This document shows, piece by piece, positions 1 through 7,596 of a DNA stretch of 39,901 bases. Origin of the DNA: an uncultured Verrucomicrobiota bacterium. GTDB lineage: Bacteria; Verrucomicrobiota; Kiritimatiellia; RFP12; UBA3636. Within the stretch, counting starts at the first letter, position 1. Each line of letters starts with the position of its first letter. Made by a program: the position numbers and the translations under genes. A model generated the notes under the pieces. The model had not been told where the DNA came from, made no database searches, and saw only the letters and a list, made by a program, of their open reading frames with translations. The DNA is taken from positions 1-39,901 of the forward strand of contig CAMVRE010000007.1 of NCBI GenBank assembly GCA_947169825.1, given 5' to 3'.

Positions 1-90
1 CGGCGCGCCGGGCGCGCGAGCGAGCACGGCGCGGTCGAGGCGGCCGGCGCCGGCCCCCTCCTCGGTGCAGCGGAACGCGCAGTCGAGCAT
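1..90 (-). CDS. N-terminal fragment of a minus-strand gene truncated by the left edge (MLDCAFRCTEEGAGAGRLDRAVLARAPGAP...); product unknown
   Basis: ATG (cat at 88-90) opens a frame with no stop to position 1; a -10-like TATCCT lies just upstream on the minus strand. Confidence 0.35.
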   Translation of the reverse strand, partial: MLDCAFRCTEEGAGAGRLDRAVLARAPGAP

Positions 91-250
91 GGATGCGGGC
101 GAGGATAGCAGATGCGCCTCGCGCCCGCAAGCGCGTTAACATGACAGAGTAAGAGGGGGCGCGCTTACTCTGGCAAGCGGCGTTTACTTTGGCGAGTCAC
201 CCGCCCGCAAGCGCGGTGGACTTCCCGCGGGCTTTCTGCTAGCATTCCGG

Positions 251-318
251 CACGAACGACCGAACGGCCAGGACCGTTCGACCGAAAGACCGAAAGACCG
301 CCAGACCGAAAGACCCGA
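251..318 (+). repeat. Degenerate 8-bp array (GACCGAAA words) filling the upp 5' UTR
   Basis: gaccgaaa gaccgaaa gaccgcca gaccgaaa gaccc, preceded by hairpin cgaacgg(ccagga)ccgttcg at 261-280. Confidence 0.8.
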
Positions 319-319
319 C

Positions 320-940
320 ATGCACACCGTCGTCCAGCACCCGCTCCTGCAGCACCGCCTCGCCATCCTCCGCGCCACCAAGACCGACCCGAAGCTCTTC
401 CGCGAGCTTGTCCACGAGATGACGCGCCTCATCGCGTTCGAGGCGCTGCGCGACCTGCCGACCGTCCCGGTCTCCGTCCGCACGCCGATGGGCGACGCGG
501 CGGGCGTGAAGATCGAGGGGCACATGGTCGTCGCGCCGATCCTGCGCGCCGGCATGGGCATGCTCGACCCGATGCTGGAGCTGCTGCCCTACGCGACGGC
601 GGGCGTCATCGGCACGAAGCGCAACGAGGAGACGGCCGAGCCGATCCCCTACTACCTCAACCTCCCCAAGCCCTTCCCGGACAGCTTCGTCGCGCTCGTC
701 GACCCGATGCTCGCCACCGGCGGCAGCGCGTGCGACGCGATCGCGACGCTCAAGAAGAACGGCTTCCAGCGCATCGTCTTCCTCAACATCATCGCCTGCC
801 CCGAGGGCATCGCCCGCGTCGAGAGGGAGCACCCGGACGTCCCGATCTTCACCGCCGCGATCGACGACCACCTCAACGACCGCCACTACATCGTCCCCGG
901 CCTCGGCGACGCCGGCGACCGCCTCTTCGGCACGCTCTAG
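320..940 (+). CDS. upp: Uracil phosphoribosyltransferase
   Basis: 206 aa; HPLLQHRLAILR, PILRAGMGM, DPMLATGGSA and YIVPGLGDAGDR match UPRTase motifs. Confidence 0.95.
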   Translation: MHTVVQHPLLQHRLAILRATKTDPKLFRELVHEMTRLIAFEALRDLPTVPVSVRTPMGDAAGVKIEGHMVVAPILRAGMGMLDPMLELLPYATAGVIGTKRNEETAEPIPYYLNLPKPFPDSFVALVDPMLATGGSACDAIATLKKNGFQRIVFLNIIACPEGIARVEREHPDVPIFTAAIDDHLNDRHYIVPGLGDAGDRLFGTL

Positions 941-941
941 C

Positions 942-998
942 GCGGTTTCAACGATTCCGTGGCCGCCGGGACGGCGGCCATCTCCTTTGTGGAACCGC
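942..998. terminator. Convergent hairpin between upp and the sigma factor gene
   Basis: TGGCCGCC(gggac)GGCGGCCA at 960-980 nested inside GCGGTT...AACCGC (942-947/993-998). Confidence 0.55.
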
Positions 999-999
999 T

Positions 1000-1587
1000 C
1001 TAGCGCGCAAGCTCCTCCGCCAGGGCGCGGAGCTTCCTCGTGGCGCGGGCGCGGATCTGGTCGACGGCGTTGCGGTCGATCCCGTAGGCCGCCGCGACGG
1101 CCTCGGGCCTCTCGCCGCCCAGCGCGACGCGCAGGAAGACCTGCTTCGTGCGCTCCTGCACCGACGGGTCCGAGAGATACTGCTCCAGCGCGACCTCGTA
1201 GGCCGCGTGTCGCCATTCGCGAAGCTCCTCCTCCGTCGGGTCCGCCGCCGCGGACGCACGCTCCGCGGCGCCCGCGAGCGCGTCCTCCTCGCGGAGGCGC
1301 CGGCGGATCTCGTCCGCCGCCTTGAACCGCAGGATTCCCGCGAGGTAGCTGCGGAAGTGCCCCTTCTCGTCCGGCGCGTGGCGGTAGTCCGGCAGACGCT
1401 TCGCGAGCGCGAGGAACGTCTCCTGCACGAGGTCGTCCGCCGCGTCGGCGAGCGTCGGGAACTTCGCCGCGAGGAACGAGAGCAGCGCGGGACGATAGCG
1501 CGCGACGAGCTCCGCCCACCGCGGCGACTGCGCGTCCGCGCCGAGGTCCTTCAGGAGCGTCGTGGATGTGGTGGGAGGAACGGGCAT
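1000..1587 (-). CDS. ECF-type RNA polymerase sigma factor
   Basis: 195 aa beginning MPVPPTTSTTLLKDLG; DDLVQETFLALAKR (region 2) and AVAAAYGIDRNAVDQIRARATRKLR (region 4 HTH). Start chosen at 1587 inside the longer listed ORF. Confidence 0.8.
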   Translation of the reverse strand: MPVPPTTSTTLLKDLGADAQSPRWAELVARYRPALLSFLAAKFPTLADAADDLVQETFLALAKRLPDYRHAPDEKGHFRSYLAGILRFKAADEIRRRLREEDALAGAAERASAAADPTEEELREWRHAAYEVALEQYLSDPSVQERTKQVFLRVALGGERPEAVAAAYGIDRNAVDQIRARATRKLRALAEELAR

Positions 1588-1595
1588 CGGGCGCC

Positions 1596-1970
1596 TCAGA
1601 TCGCGGAACGGGGCAGATACCGCCGGACGAACGGATCGTGCGTGACCAGAAGGAGGTTTTCGATCCGGGACTGGGCCACCAGGATCCGGTCGAACGGATC
1701 GCGGTGGATCGGCGGCAGAAGCCGCAGCGCCCGGACGTGCTCCGCGCGGACGGGCAGCCACTTCACGCCGAACTCCTCCGTGCGTTCCATCCAGTCGTCG
1801 GGGGCATCGAGCTTCCCGATGCCGCGCTTGATCTCGATTTCCCAGGCGGAGGCGACGCTGAGGAACAGCTCGTTGCCGGGGTCGCGGAGCGCGGCGCGCT
1901 CCTTCGCGGCCAGGCGCGACGGTTCCGTCCGGCTCCAGAGGTAGACGTGCGTGTCGAGGAGCAGTTTCAC
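1596..1970 (-). CDS. PIN-domain toxin (VapC-like)
   Basis: MKLLLDTHVYLW, SVASAWEIEIK and DPFDRILVAQS match PIN acidic/core motifs; GTG start overlaps the antitoxin stop. Confidence 0.85.
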   Translation of the reverse strand: MKLLLDTHVYLWSRTEPSRLAAKERAALRDPGNELFLSVASAWEIEIKRGIGKLDAPDDWMERTEEFGVKWLPVRAEHVRALRLLPPIHRDPFDRILVAQSRIENLLLVTHDPFVRRYLPRSAI

Positions 1971-2407
1971 GAGGCGGTCCCTCCGCGCATTCCGAACGCC
2001 TCCGCGAGATCGTCGGGCCAGTCGTCGAAGTCCGGCGCGATGCGGACGAGCCCCTTCCAGTCGCCCAGTTCGCGCGGCATCGGCTTCGCGCCGTCCGCGG
2101 ACAGGCCCGCGAGGAAGTCGCGGACCAGGCGGACGACGGACGTCCCGCGGGCGCGGGCGGCGGCCCGCGCCCGTTCGAGGACGACGGAGTCGACGACGAG
2201 GGAGAGATTGGGCGCTTCGCCCGCGAACGCGTCATAGACGGCTGCGGGCTCCCGGACGGAAGCCGCGCCCCCCAGTCCGTCTTCGCGCGCGGCGTTGCGC
2301 AGCGCGCGCTTGATGACCTGGTTGAGGCTCAAGTCTTCGTCCTCGGCCGCGCGGCGGATCGCGGCCCAGGTCGCTTCGTCCAGATCGTGGAGGGTGATGT
2401 CGGGCAT
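1967..2407 (-). CDS. Antitoxin with two apparent RHH (Arc/CopG-like) segments and a C-terminal toxin-binding-like tail
   Basis: N-term ITLHDLDEATWAAIRRAAEDEDLSLNQVIKRALRNA; second segment NLSLVVDSVVLERARAAARARGTSVVRLVRDFLAGL; tail WKGLVRIAPDFDDWPDDLAEAFG; 4-nt overlap with the PIN gene. Confidence 0.75.
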   Translation of the reverse strand: MPDITLHDLDEATWAAIRRAAEDEDLSLNQVIKRALRNAAREDGLGGAASVREPAAVYDAFAGEAPNLSLVVDSVVLERARAAARARGTSVVRLVRDFLAGLSADGAKPMPRELGDWKGLVRIAPDFDDWPDDLAEAFGMRGGTAS

Positions 2408-2487
2408 ATCGTTCTCCGTGGTTCAAAACGGTTCACAGTCTACCGCGCTCCGTTCCGGAAATCAAGTCGAAAACGCGCGAGAGATGG

Positions 2488-4479
2488 CTATTCCGGGACG
2501 AGGCGGAGGCGGACGCCGACCTCGTGGCCGGGCGGCGCCCAGAGATCGGACAGGAACCGGAACGTAAAAATGTGCGGGCCCGGGGCGCCGACGGAGAAAT
2601 CGTTCCACTCGATTCCATCGGACGGCCGGCCGTCGTGGGCGTCGACGTCGACGGTCTGGTAGTCGGCGTCCACCACGAAGCTTCCGCCGCGTCCCCCGTG
2701 GTTTTCCTTTCCCGCGTAGTATTTCGCATATTCCCAGCGGAACGACTGGGGCCTGGTGTTGGAAACCGTGACACGCGATTCCCCGAGGCCTCCCGGAAGC
2801 GCAAGCCAGACCGTTCCGTCCCCGGCCGAGGCGAGGCGGGCCGGCCGGTCCGATCCGGTGAAGAAGAAGACGCCGTTCGTCCATCCCAGCGCCTCGCCGA
2901 TTTCCGGCGCGGGGATGTCGCGGTCCTCCGCGGCGCGTGCCGTCGCCTCCGCGAGAAGCTCGCGTTCGAGCGCCATCTGTGCGCCGAGCGACGTCTCGGC
3001 GGTCGAGAAGCGCAGCGCGCGGTCGCCGGCCTTCGGGTTCTCCGGGTCCGGCTCGTCGTAGGGCTCGGCGAAGTCGCCGGGGAAGACCGAAAGCACGTTC
3101 GGCAGCGTGACGAACGCGCCCGGCCCGAGCCGGAAGCGCGGGCTGTGCGCCGGGTCTGGATCCTCCGTCGCGTCGATCACGGCGGCGTCCCGCACCGTGA
3201 CGAGCGTCTCCGGCGTGCCCGCGATCGCCGCGTCGAGCCGCCCCGGCCCGACGATCTCCACGGTCTGCGGCTCCGCGAGGTCCAGCGGGCGCGCGAGCGC
3301 GACGTGCCGCCCTTCGAGCCGCACCCGAACGAGCGGACGCCCGTCATAGACCGAATACGTCGCGATCTCCCGCCACGCCGGCTCCGCCTCCGCCTCGAGC
3401 CGCTCCGCGAGCGTCCGCGCGGCGGAGAGGTCCGGTCGCTCTAGCGACTCTAGCGATTCTAGCGGCTCTAGCGATTCTAGCGGCTCTAGCGGCTCTAGCG
3501 ATTCTATCGGCGGAGCCGCCTCCGGCCGCAAAGCCGCCCGGCCCGCGACCATGACTGCGGCGATTACCACGGCGGCGGCAGCCAGCGCCGCCTCCGCTGG
3601 CGCGTGGCGGCGCCGCACGGCGCGCGCCAGCGCCTCCGCGGTCGCGAAGCGCTCCGCGGGGAGCGCGCTCGTCGCGCGCCGCAGGAGCGCGCGCCAGCAC
3701 CGCGGCGGCCGGTGGTCGAAGCAGGCGTCCGCGAGGACGCCGAGCGCGTAGGTGTCGCTCGCGGGCGTCACCTCGCCGCCGGCGAACTGCTCCGGCGCGG
3801 CGTAGCCCGGCGTGCCGACGCCCTTCGCACGCCCGTCGACGACCGACAGGGTCGAGACGCCCGGCGGCCCCGCGGCCGCAGCGCCGACGGGCGCCCCAAG
3901 GCGCTTCGCGAGCCCCAGGTCGATCAGCACGGGCGATCCGTCCGCGCGGAAGAGGACGTTGGAGGGCTTCACGTCGCGATGGACGAACCCGAGTGCATGC
4001 AGGTGCGCCACGCCGCCGCAAAGCGCGAGAAGAAAGCGCGCCACGTCGCGGTCGCGGCGCGGCAGCTCGCGCTTCTCCAGCTCCTCCACCGCCATCCACG
4101 GCTTCCCATCCGCCGTCTCGCCCGCGCCGAAGAACCGAGGCAGCGCCGGATGCGGATGCTCGCGCAAAATCTCCGCTTCGCGCCGGAACCGCGCGACGGC
4201 GGCGAAATCCGACTTATGGAGGATCTTGATCGCGACGCGGGGAGCCGATGCCTCTGCGCTCTCTGCGTGAGACACCCCCTCTGCGCTCTCTGCGCTCTCT
4301 GCGTGAGATACTCCCTCCGCGCCCTCCGCGTGATAGACCTCCCCGCTCCCGCCGCGCCCGAGCAGCCCGCCGACGATCCACGGTCCCATCCTCGCCCCTT
4401 CGGGCACGAGCCGCTCCGTCCGCGGCGCGCCTCCGCGTGCCGCGAGCCATTCGTCGAATCCGGTGGCGGGGTCGTTCAC
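2488..4479 (-). CDS. Ser/Thr protein kinase with one TM segment and a C-terminal extracytoplasmic domain
   Basis: LLGRGGSGEVY, VAIKIL, HRDVKPSNVLF, IDLGLAK, GTPGYAAPEQF; TM AALAAAAVVIAAVMVAGRAAL; C-terminal ~300 aa of unknown fold. Confidence 0.9.
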   Translation of the reverse strand: MNDPATGFDEWLAARGGAPRTERLVPEGARMGPWIVGGLLGRGGSGEVYHAEGAEGVSHAESAESAEGVSHAESAEASAPRVAIKILHKSDFAAVARFRREAEILREHPHPALPRFFGAGETADGKPWMAVEELEKRELPRRDRDVARFLLALCGGVAHLHALGFVHRDVKPSNVLFRADGSPVLIDLGLAKRLGAPVGAAAAGPPGVSTLSVVDGRAKGVGTPGYAAPEQFAGGEVTPASDTYALGVLADACFDHRPPRCWRALLRRATSALPAERFATAEALARAVRRRHAPAEAALAAAAVVIAAVMVAGRAALRPEAAPPIESLEPLEPLESLEPLESLESLERPDLSAARTLAERLEAEAEPAWREIATYSVYDGRPLVRVRLEGRHVALARPLDLAEPQTVEIVGPGRLDAAIAGTPETLVTVRDAAVIDATEDPDPAHSPRFRLGPGAFVTLPNVLSVFPGDFAEPYDEPDPENPKAGDRALRFSTAETSLGAQMALERELLAEATARAAEDRDIPAPEIGEALGWTNGVFFFTGSDRPARLASAGDGTVWLALPGGLGESRVTVSNTRPQSFRWEYAKYYAGKENHGGRGGSFVVDADYQTVDVDAHDGRPSDGIEWNDFSVGAPGPHIFTFRFLSDLWAPPGHEVGVRLRLVPE
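3439..3509. repeat. In-CDS degenerate 9-bp array (CTCTAGCGA / TTCTAGCGG words)
   Basis: Encodes IESLEPLEPLESLEPLESLESLERP just after the kinase TM segment. Confidence 0.85.
4251..4335. repeat. In-CDS degenerate 9-bp array (CTCTCTGCG words)
   Basis: Encodes HAEGAEGVSHAESAESAEGVSHAESAEA between the kinase Gly loop and VAIK. Confidence 0.85.
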
Positions 4480-4489
4480 GGGAGAAACG

Positions 4490-5695
4490 TCAGTGGAGAA
4501 ACCCGAAGAGCCAGAGGGGGATGCGGTTCCCGAAGCCGGCTTCGAGGTCGTCCGCGGCGACGAAGCTCTCGGGGATGTCCTTGATCTGCGCGAAGCCCTT
4601 CTTTCGGCCGCCCACCTCCACCCGGTAGCGCCCGTCGACGGTGAAGTCGCCCCGGTCGGCGCAGACGACCGCGTGGCCGGCGGCGCGGAGCTGGTTCACG
4701 AAGAACGTCTCGCGGATCGTCCCTTCGTCGGCGCGCGAAACGAGCGCGTGCATCAGGTTCGGGTTGGCGCAGAAGATCTTCTCCGGGCGCGAGAGGTTCT
4801 TGAGCGAGTTCTTGCCGGACGGCACGAGCGCGAGGAGTCCGGCGCGTTCGAGCACCGACAGCATCTTGAGGCCTTGGTTGCGGTCGGTCTCGAGCTCGCG
4901 GTAGAGCGCCGACATGTTCGGCTGCTGCGGACAGCTCGCGGCGAGCACCGCGAGCATCTTCTTCGTCTTTCGGATCGTGGCCGGCGTGACGTCCTCGACG
5001 GCGGGCCAGTCGCTGTCGAGGACCTTGTCGACCGTCGCGGCGACGCGCTCGTAGTAGCCGGAATGCTCGGTCTTGTAGAACGGGTAGAAGCCCGTGGCGA
5101 GGTAGCGCTCGAAGAGGGGGAGGACGCGGATCTTCCTCGCGACGTCCGCGGCGATCCGGACGTGGTCCGCGAGCACGGCCTCCAGCGGGACCGGTTCCGC
5201 GTCGAGCGCGCCCTCGTAGGCGAGGAACTCGCGGAACGAGAGCCCATCGAGCGTGTAGGCCATCTGACGGCGCGAGAGGTCTCCCTCGCGGTTGTCCATC
5301 TTGAGGAGGGACGAGCCGCTGTAGACGACGGACATCTCCGGGTAGAAGTCCGTGAAGTTCTTGATGGCGGTCTGCCAGTGCTCGACGTGGTGGACTTCGT
5401 CCACGAAGAGGTGCGTCACGCCCTGCTTGTGCATCTCCTCCGCGAATTCGAGCGGGGAATGGGTCTTGAACCAGTAGTGGTCGAACGAGACGTAGATCGC
5501 CCGCGGGTCGAGGCCGAACCGCTCCTTCGCGCTCTGCCGGAGCATCGTCGTCTTGCCCGTCCCGCGGGGCCCCTTGATGCACACGAGCCGGTTCTCCCAG
5601 TCGACCGATCGGTAGAGGCGGCGGTGGAACGCCGTCGGCGTTTCATCGATCAGGCGGTTGGAAATCAGCCGCATCCGTGCCAGTTCTTGATCCAT
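4490..5695 (-). CDS. AAA (AAA_14-type) ATPase with DUF4143-like C-terminus
   Basis: KGPRGTGKTTML Walker A; THLFVDEVHHVEHW Walker B; VYSGSSLL sensor-like; 401 aa. Confidence 0.85.
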   Translation of the reverse strand: MDQELARMRLISNRLIDETPTAFHRRLYRSVDWENRLVCIKGPRGTGKTTMLRQSAKERFGLDPRAIYVSFDHYWFKTHSPLEFAEEMHKQGVTHLFVDEVHHVEHWQTAIKNFTDFYPEMSVVYSGSSLLKMDNREGDLSRRQMAYTLDGLSFREFLAYEGALDAEPVPLEAVLADHVRIAADVARKIRVLPLFERYLATGFYPFYKTEHSGYYERVAATVDKVLDSDWPAVEDVTPATIRKTKKMLAVLAASCPQQPNMSALYRELETDRNQGLKMLSVLERAGLLALVPSGKNSLKNLSRPEKIFCANPNLMHALVSRADEGTIRETFFVNQLRAAGHAVVCADRGDFTVDGRYRVEVGGRKKGFAQIKDIPESFVAADDLEAGFGNRIPLWLFGFLH

Positions 5696-5714
5696 TGGAG
5701 TTATCCCCTTTTCA

Positions 5715-5763
5715 TGTTTCTGTTCACGAATTGAAATGTCGAATTAGTGTTTTCATTCACGAA
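5715..5763 (-). promoter_or_regulatory. Two direct 16-bp repeats (TTCGTGAA..GAAACA-like) upstream of ATPase 1
   Basis: + strand tgtttctgttcacgaa (5715-5730) and tgttttcattcacgaa (5748-5763), 13/16 identical; -10-like TAGTCT (minus) at 5772-5777. Confidence 0.5.
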
Positions 5764-5833
5764 CGGCCACGAGACTACCATATCCAAAACGAAGATGCAA
5801 GCGAAATTGCTGGTGCGGCACCTTCCAACGCCC

Positions 5834-5873
5834 TCCGTGGCGGGGTGCGGGCGAGCTCGCACCCCGCCACGGA
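5834..5873. repeat. REP-like perfect 16-bp-stem palindrome
   Basis: tccgtggcggggtgcg - ggcgagct - cgcaccccgccacgga. Confidence 0.85.
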
Positions 5874-5998
5874 AGACTTGCGCGCCCACGTAAGATTTCC
5901 GTCCTTTGGACGGGTAAGGGGTAGAGCATCGGCATCCCGCCGGCGCCTGGTCCGGAAACCCTTTGGAGATCACCCCGAGAGAGAAGCGCGAAACGGAG

Positions 5999-6027
5999 TT
6001 GAATCCGAGGCGCGAGTCTGCTAGACT
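5999..6027 (+). promoter_or_regulatory. Sigma70-type promoter with no obvious downstream gene
   Basis: TTGAAT (5999-6004), 17-bp spacer, extended -10 TGC-TAGACT (6022-6027). Confidence 0.6.
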
Positions 6028-6033
6028 ATGCGC

Positions 6034-6194
6034 CAATCGATTTGCTCCGCTGCAAACCGTCGATCGTCCGAAACCTGGAAAACTTCGAGATCAAGACGGC
6101 AGGCAGGCAGGCGCGTGCGCAAGCACGTCCTTCCTTCGCGCTTCTTGATCGGGCTTTCCAGGGCCTCGGACGAAACGCGAAGGAAGGGCCTTTT
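6034..6194 (+). ncRNA. Candidate ~160-nt small RNA (promoter plus terminator-like hairpin)
   Basis: Starts just after the 5999-6027 promoter; CCTTCCTTCGCG (6129-6140)/CGCGAAGGAAGG (6176-6187) stem followed by TTTT at 6191. Confidence 0.3.
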
Positions 6195-6238
6195 GAATCC
6201 GTCGACTCCACAGCTTTTGATAGGGCGTCTCGCCAGGC

Positions 6239-6316
6239 GAGGGCGCCTCGCGCGGCGTCCGCCGCGCCGGCGCCCGTCGGAGCTCGCTCCGCTCGGCCCC
6301 TTCGATCCTTCGGCGG
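6239..6316. repeat. ~78-bp direct repeat, copy A (downstream flank of ATPase 2)
   Basis: gagggcgcctcgcgcggcgtccgccgcgccggcgcccgtcggagctcgctccgctcggcccc... matches 7597-7674. Confidence 0.85.
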
Positions 6317-6318
6317 GA

Positions 6319-7479
6319 CTAGAACGCGGCCAGCGGCGGACGGCCCGGGACGAGGGCCCGGAGGAAGTCCTCCACGGGCAGGACGAGGATGCCGTCGCTC
6401 AGGAAGCGCTCCTCCCCGCGGTAGAGCAGGACCGGACGCGCCTCGGGGTAGTCCTCCCGGAAGGACTTGAGCCCGGCGAAGTCGTCGGGCCGGAGCACGG
6501 CGGCGTTCTTCACCTCGATGGCGGCGAAGTCGCGCTCCCCGTAGAGGACGAAGTCGACCTCGACGCCCGCCCGGGTGCGCCAGTATCCGAGCGTGTCCGG
6601 TGCGCCGGAGCAGTCGTTCCAGGCGCGCAAGTGCTGGAAGACGAGCCCCTCGAGGGCGGCGCCGTCGATCTCCGACGGCCGGTCGAGCGGCCCCTTCGGA
6701 CGGAGGGCGCGGAAGACGCCGCAGTCGAAGAAGTAGAACTTCTCGTGCGCGACGAGCTCCCGCTTCGCGCGCTTGGAGAAGACGGGAAGCCGGACGCCGA
6801 TCATCAGGTCCTCGAGGATCTTCAGGTAGCCGTCGACCGTGGTGCGGCCGACCTGGCAGTCGCGGGCGATGTCCGTGGAGACGAGCTGCGAGCCGTGCGA
6901 GAAGGTCGCGGCCTCGAGGAAGCGCGCGAACGGGTCGAGGGAGCGGACGAGCCCCTCCTGCACGACCTCCTCCCGGATGTAGAGGTCGAGATAGGCGGCC
7001 AGCGTCGCCGTGGCGGACTTCGCCCCGGCCACGACGGGAAGGAGTCCGTTCCGCAGGGCCCGGTCGAGGGAGAATGCGTCCCCCAGCTCCGCCGCCAGGA
7101 AGGGATGCATGGAAAGCCTGAGCGCGCGGCCGGCGAGAAGGTCGACGCCCGCCTTCTTGAGCTTCCGCGCGCTGGAGCCCGTCAGGACGAAGCGGACCTT
7201 CCGGTGTTCCTCGATCAGCGAGTGGACCACGTCGAGGATGGCGGGGACGCGCTGGACTTCGTCCACCACGAACGTCCTGGCCTTGGGGTGCGCGTCGACG
7301 AACTCGCGGAACCGTTCCGGATGGGGCTGGAACATCCGGAGCGTGGCGGGCTTGAGAAAGTCGAGGAACACGGCGTCGGGCAGCGTCTGCTTGAGCCAGG
7401 TCGACTTGCCCGTGCCGCGCGGGCCGAACAGGAAGAAGTGGTCCCTGGGTGCGGAAAGAAAACGGCGGATGGCTTTCAT
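6319..7479 (-). CDS. AAA (AAA_14-type) ATPase with DUF4143-like C-terminus
   Basis: FLFGPRGTGKSTWLKQ; TFVVDEVQRVPAILDVVHSLIE; RFVLTGSSARKLKKAGVDLLAGRA; GVEVDFVLYGERDFAAIEVKNA. Confidence 0.92.
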   Translation of the reverse strand: MKAIRRFLSAPRDHFFLFGPRGTGKSTWLKQTLPDAVFLDFLKPATLRMFQPHPERFREFVDAHPKARTFVVDEVQRVPAILDVVHSLIEEHRKVRFVLTGSSARKLKKAGVDLLAGRALRLSMHPFLAAELGDAFSLDRALRNGLLPVVAGAKSATATLAAYLDLYIREEVVQEGLVRSLDPFARFLEAATFSHGSQLVSTDIARDCQVGRTTVDGYLKILEDLMIGVRLPVFSKRAKRELVAHEKFYFFDCGVFRALRPKGPLDRPSEIDGAALEGLVFQHLRAWNDCSGAPDTLGYWRTRAGVEVDFVLYGERDFAAIEVKNAAVLRPDDFAGLKSFREDYPEARPVLLYRGEERFLSDGILVLPVEDFLRALVPGRPPLAAF

Positions 7480-7488
7480 GAGGTCGGC

Positions 7489-7517
7489 ATTCTCCCACGG
7501 AATCCGTTCGTTGTCAA
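7489..7517 (-). promoter_or_regulatory. Sigma70-type promoter of ATPase 2
   Basis: Minus strand TTGACA (7512-7517), 17-bp spacer, GAGAAT (7489-7494), 9 nt before the ATG. Confidence 0.7.
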
Positions 7518-7520
7518 CGA

Positions 7521-7579
7521 AAATCCGCCATCGCTAATGGCGGATTTGCTTCGATTCCGCCAATTGGAATGGCGGATTT
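7521..7579. promoter_or_regulatory. Four alternating 11-bp half-sites with 5-bp spacers abutting the ATPase 2 promoter
   Basis: AAATCCGCCAT-cgcta-ATGGCGGATTT-gcttc-GATTCCGCCAA-ttgga-ATGGCGGATTT. Confidence 0.75.
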
Positions 7580-7596
7580 CCGGCCACTCTTCCCTC

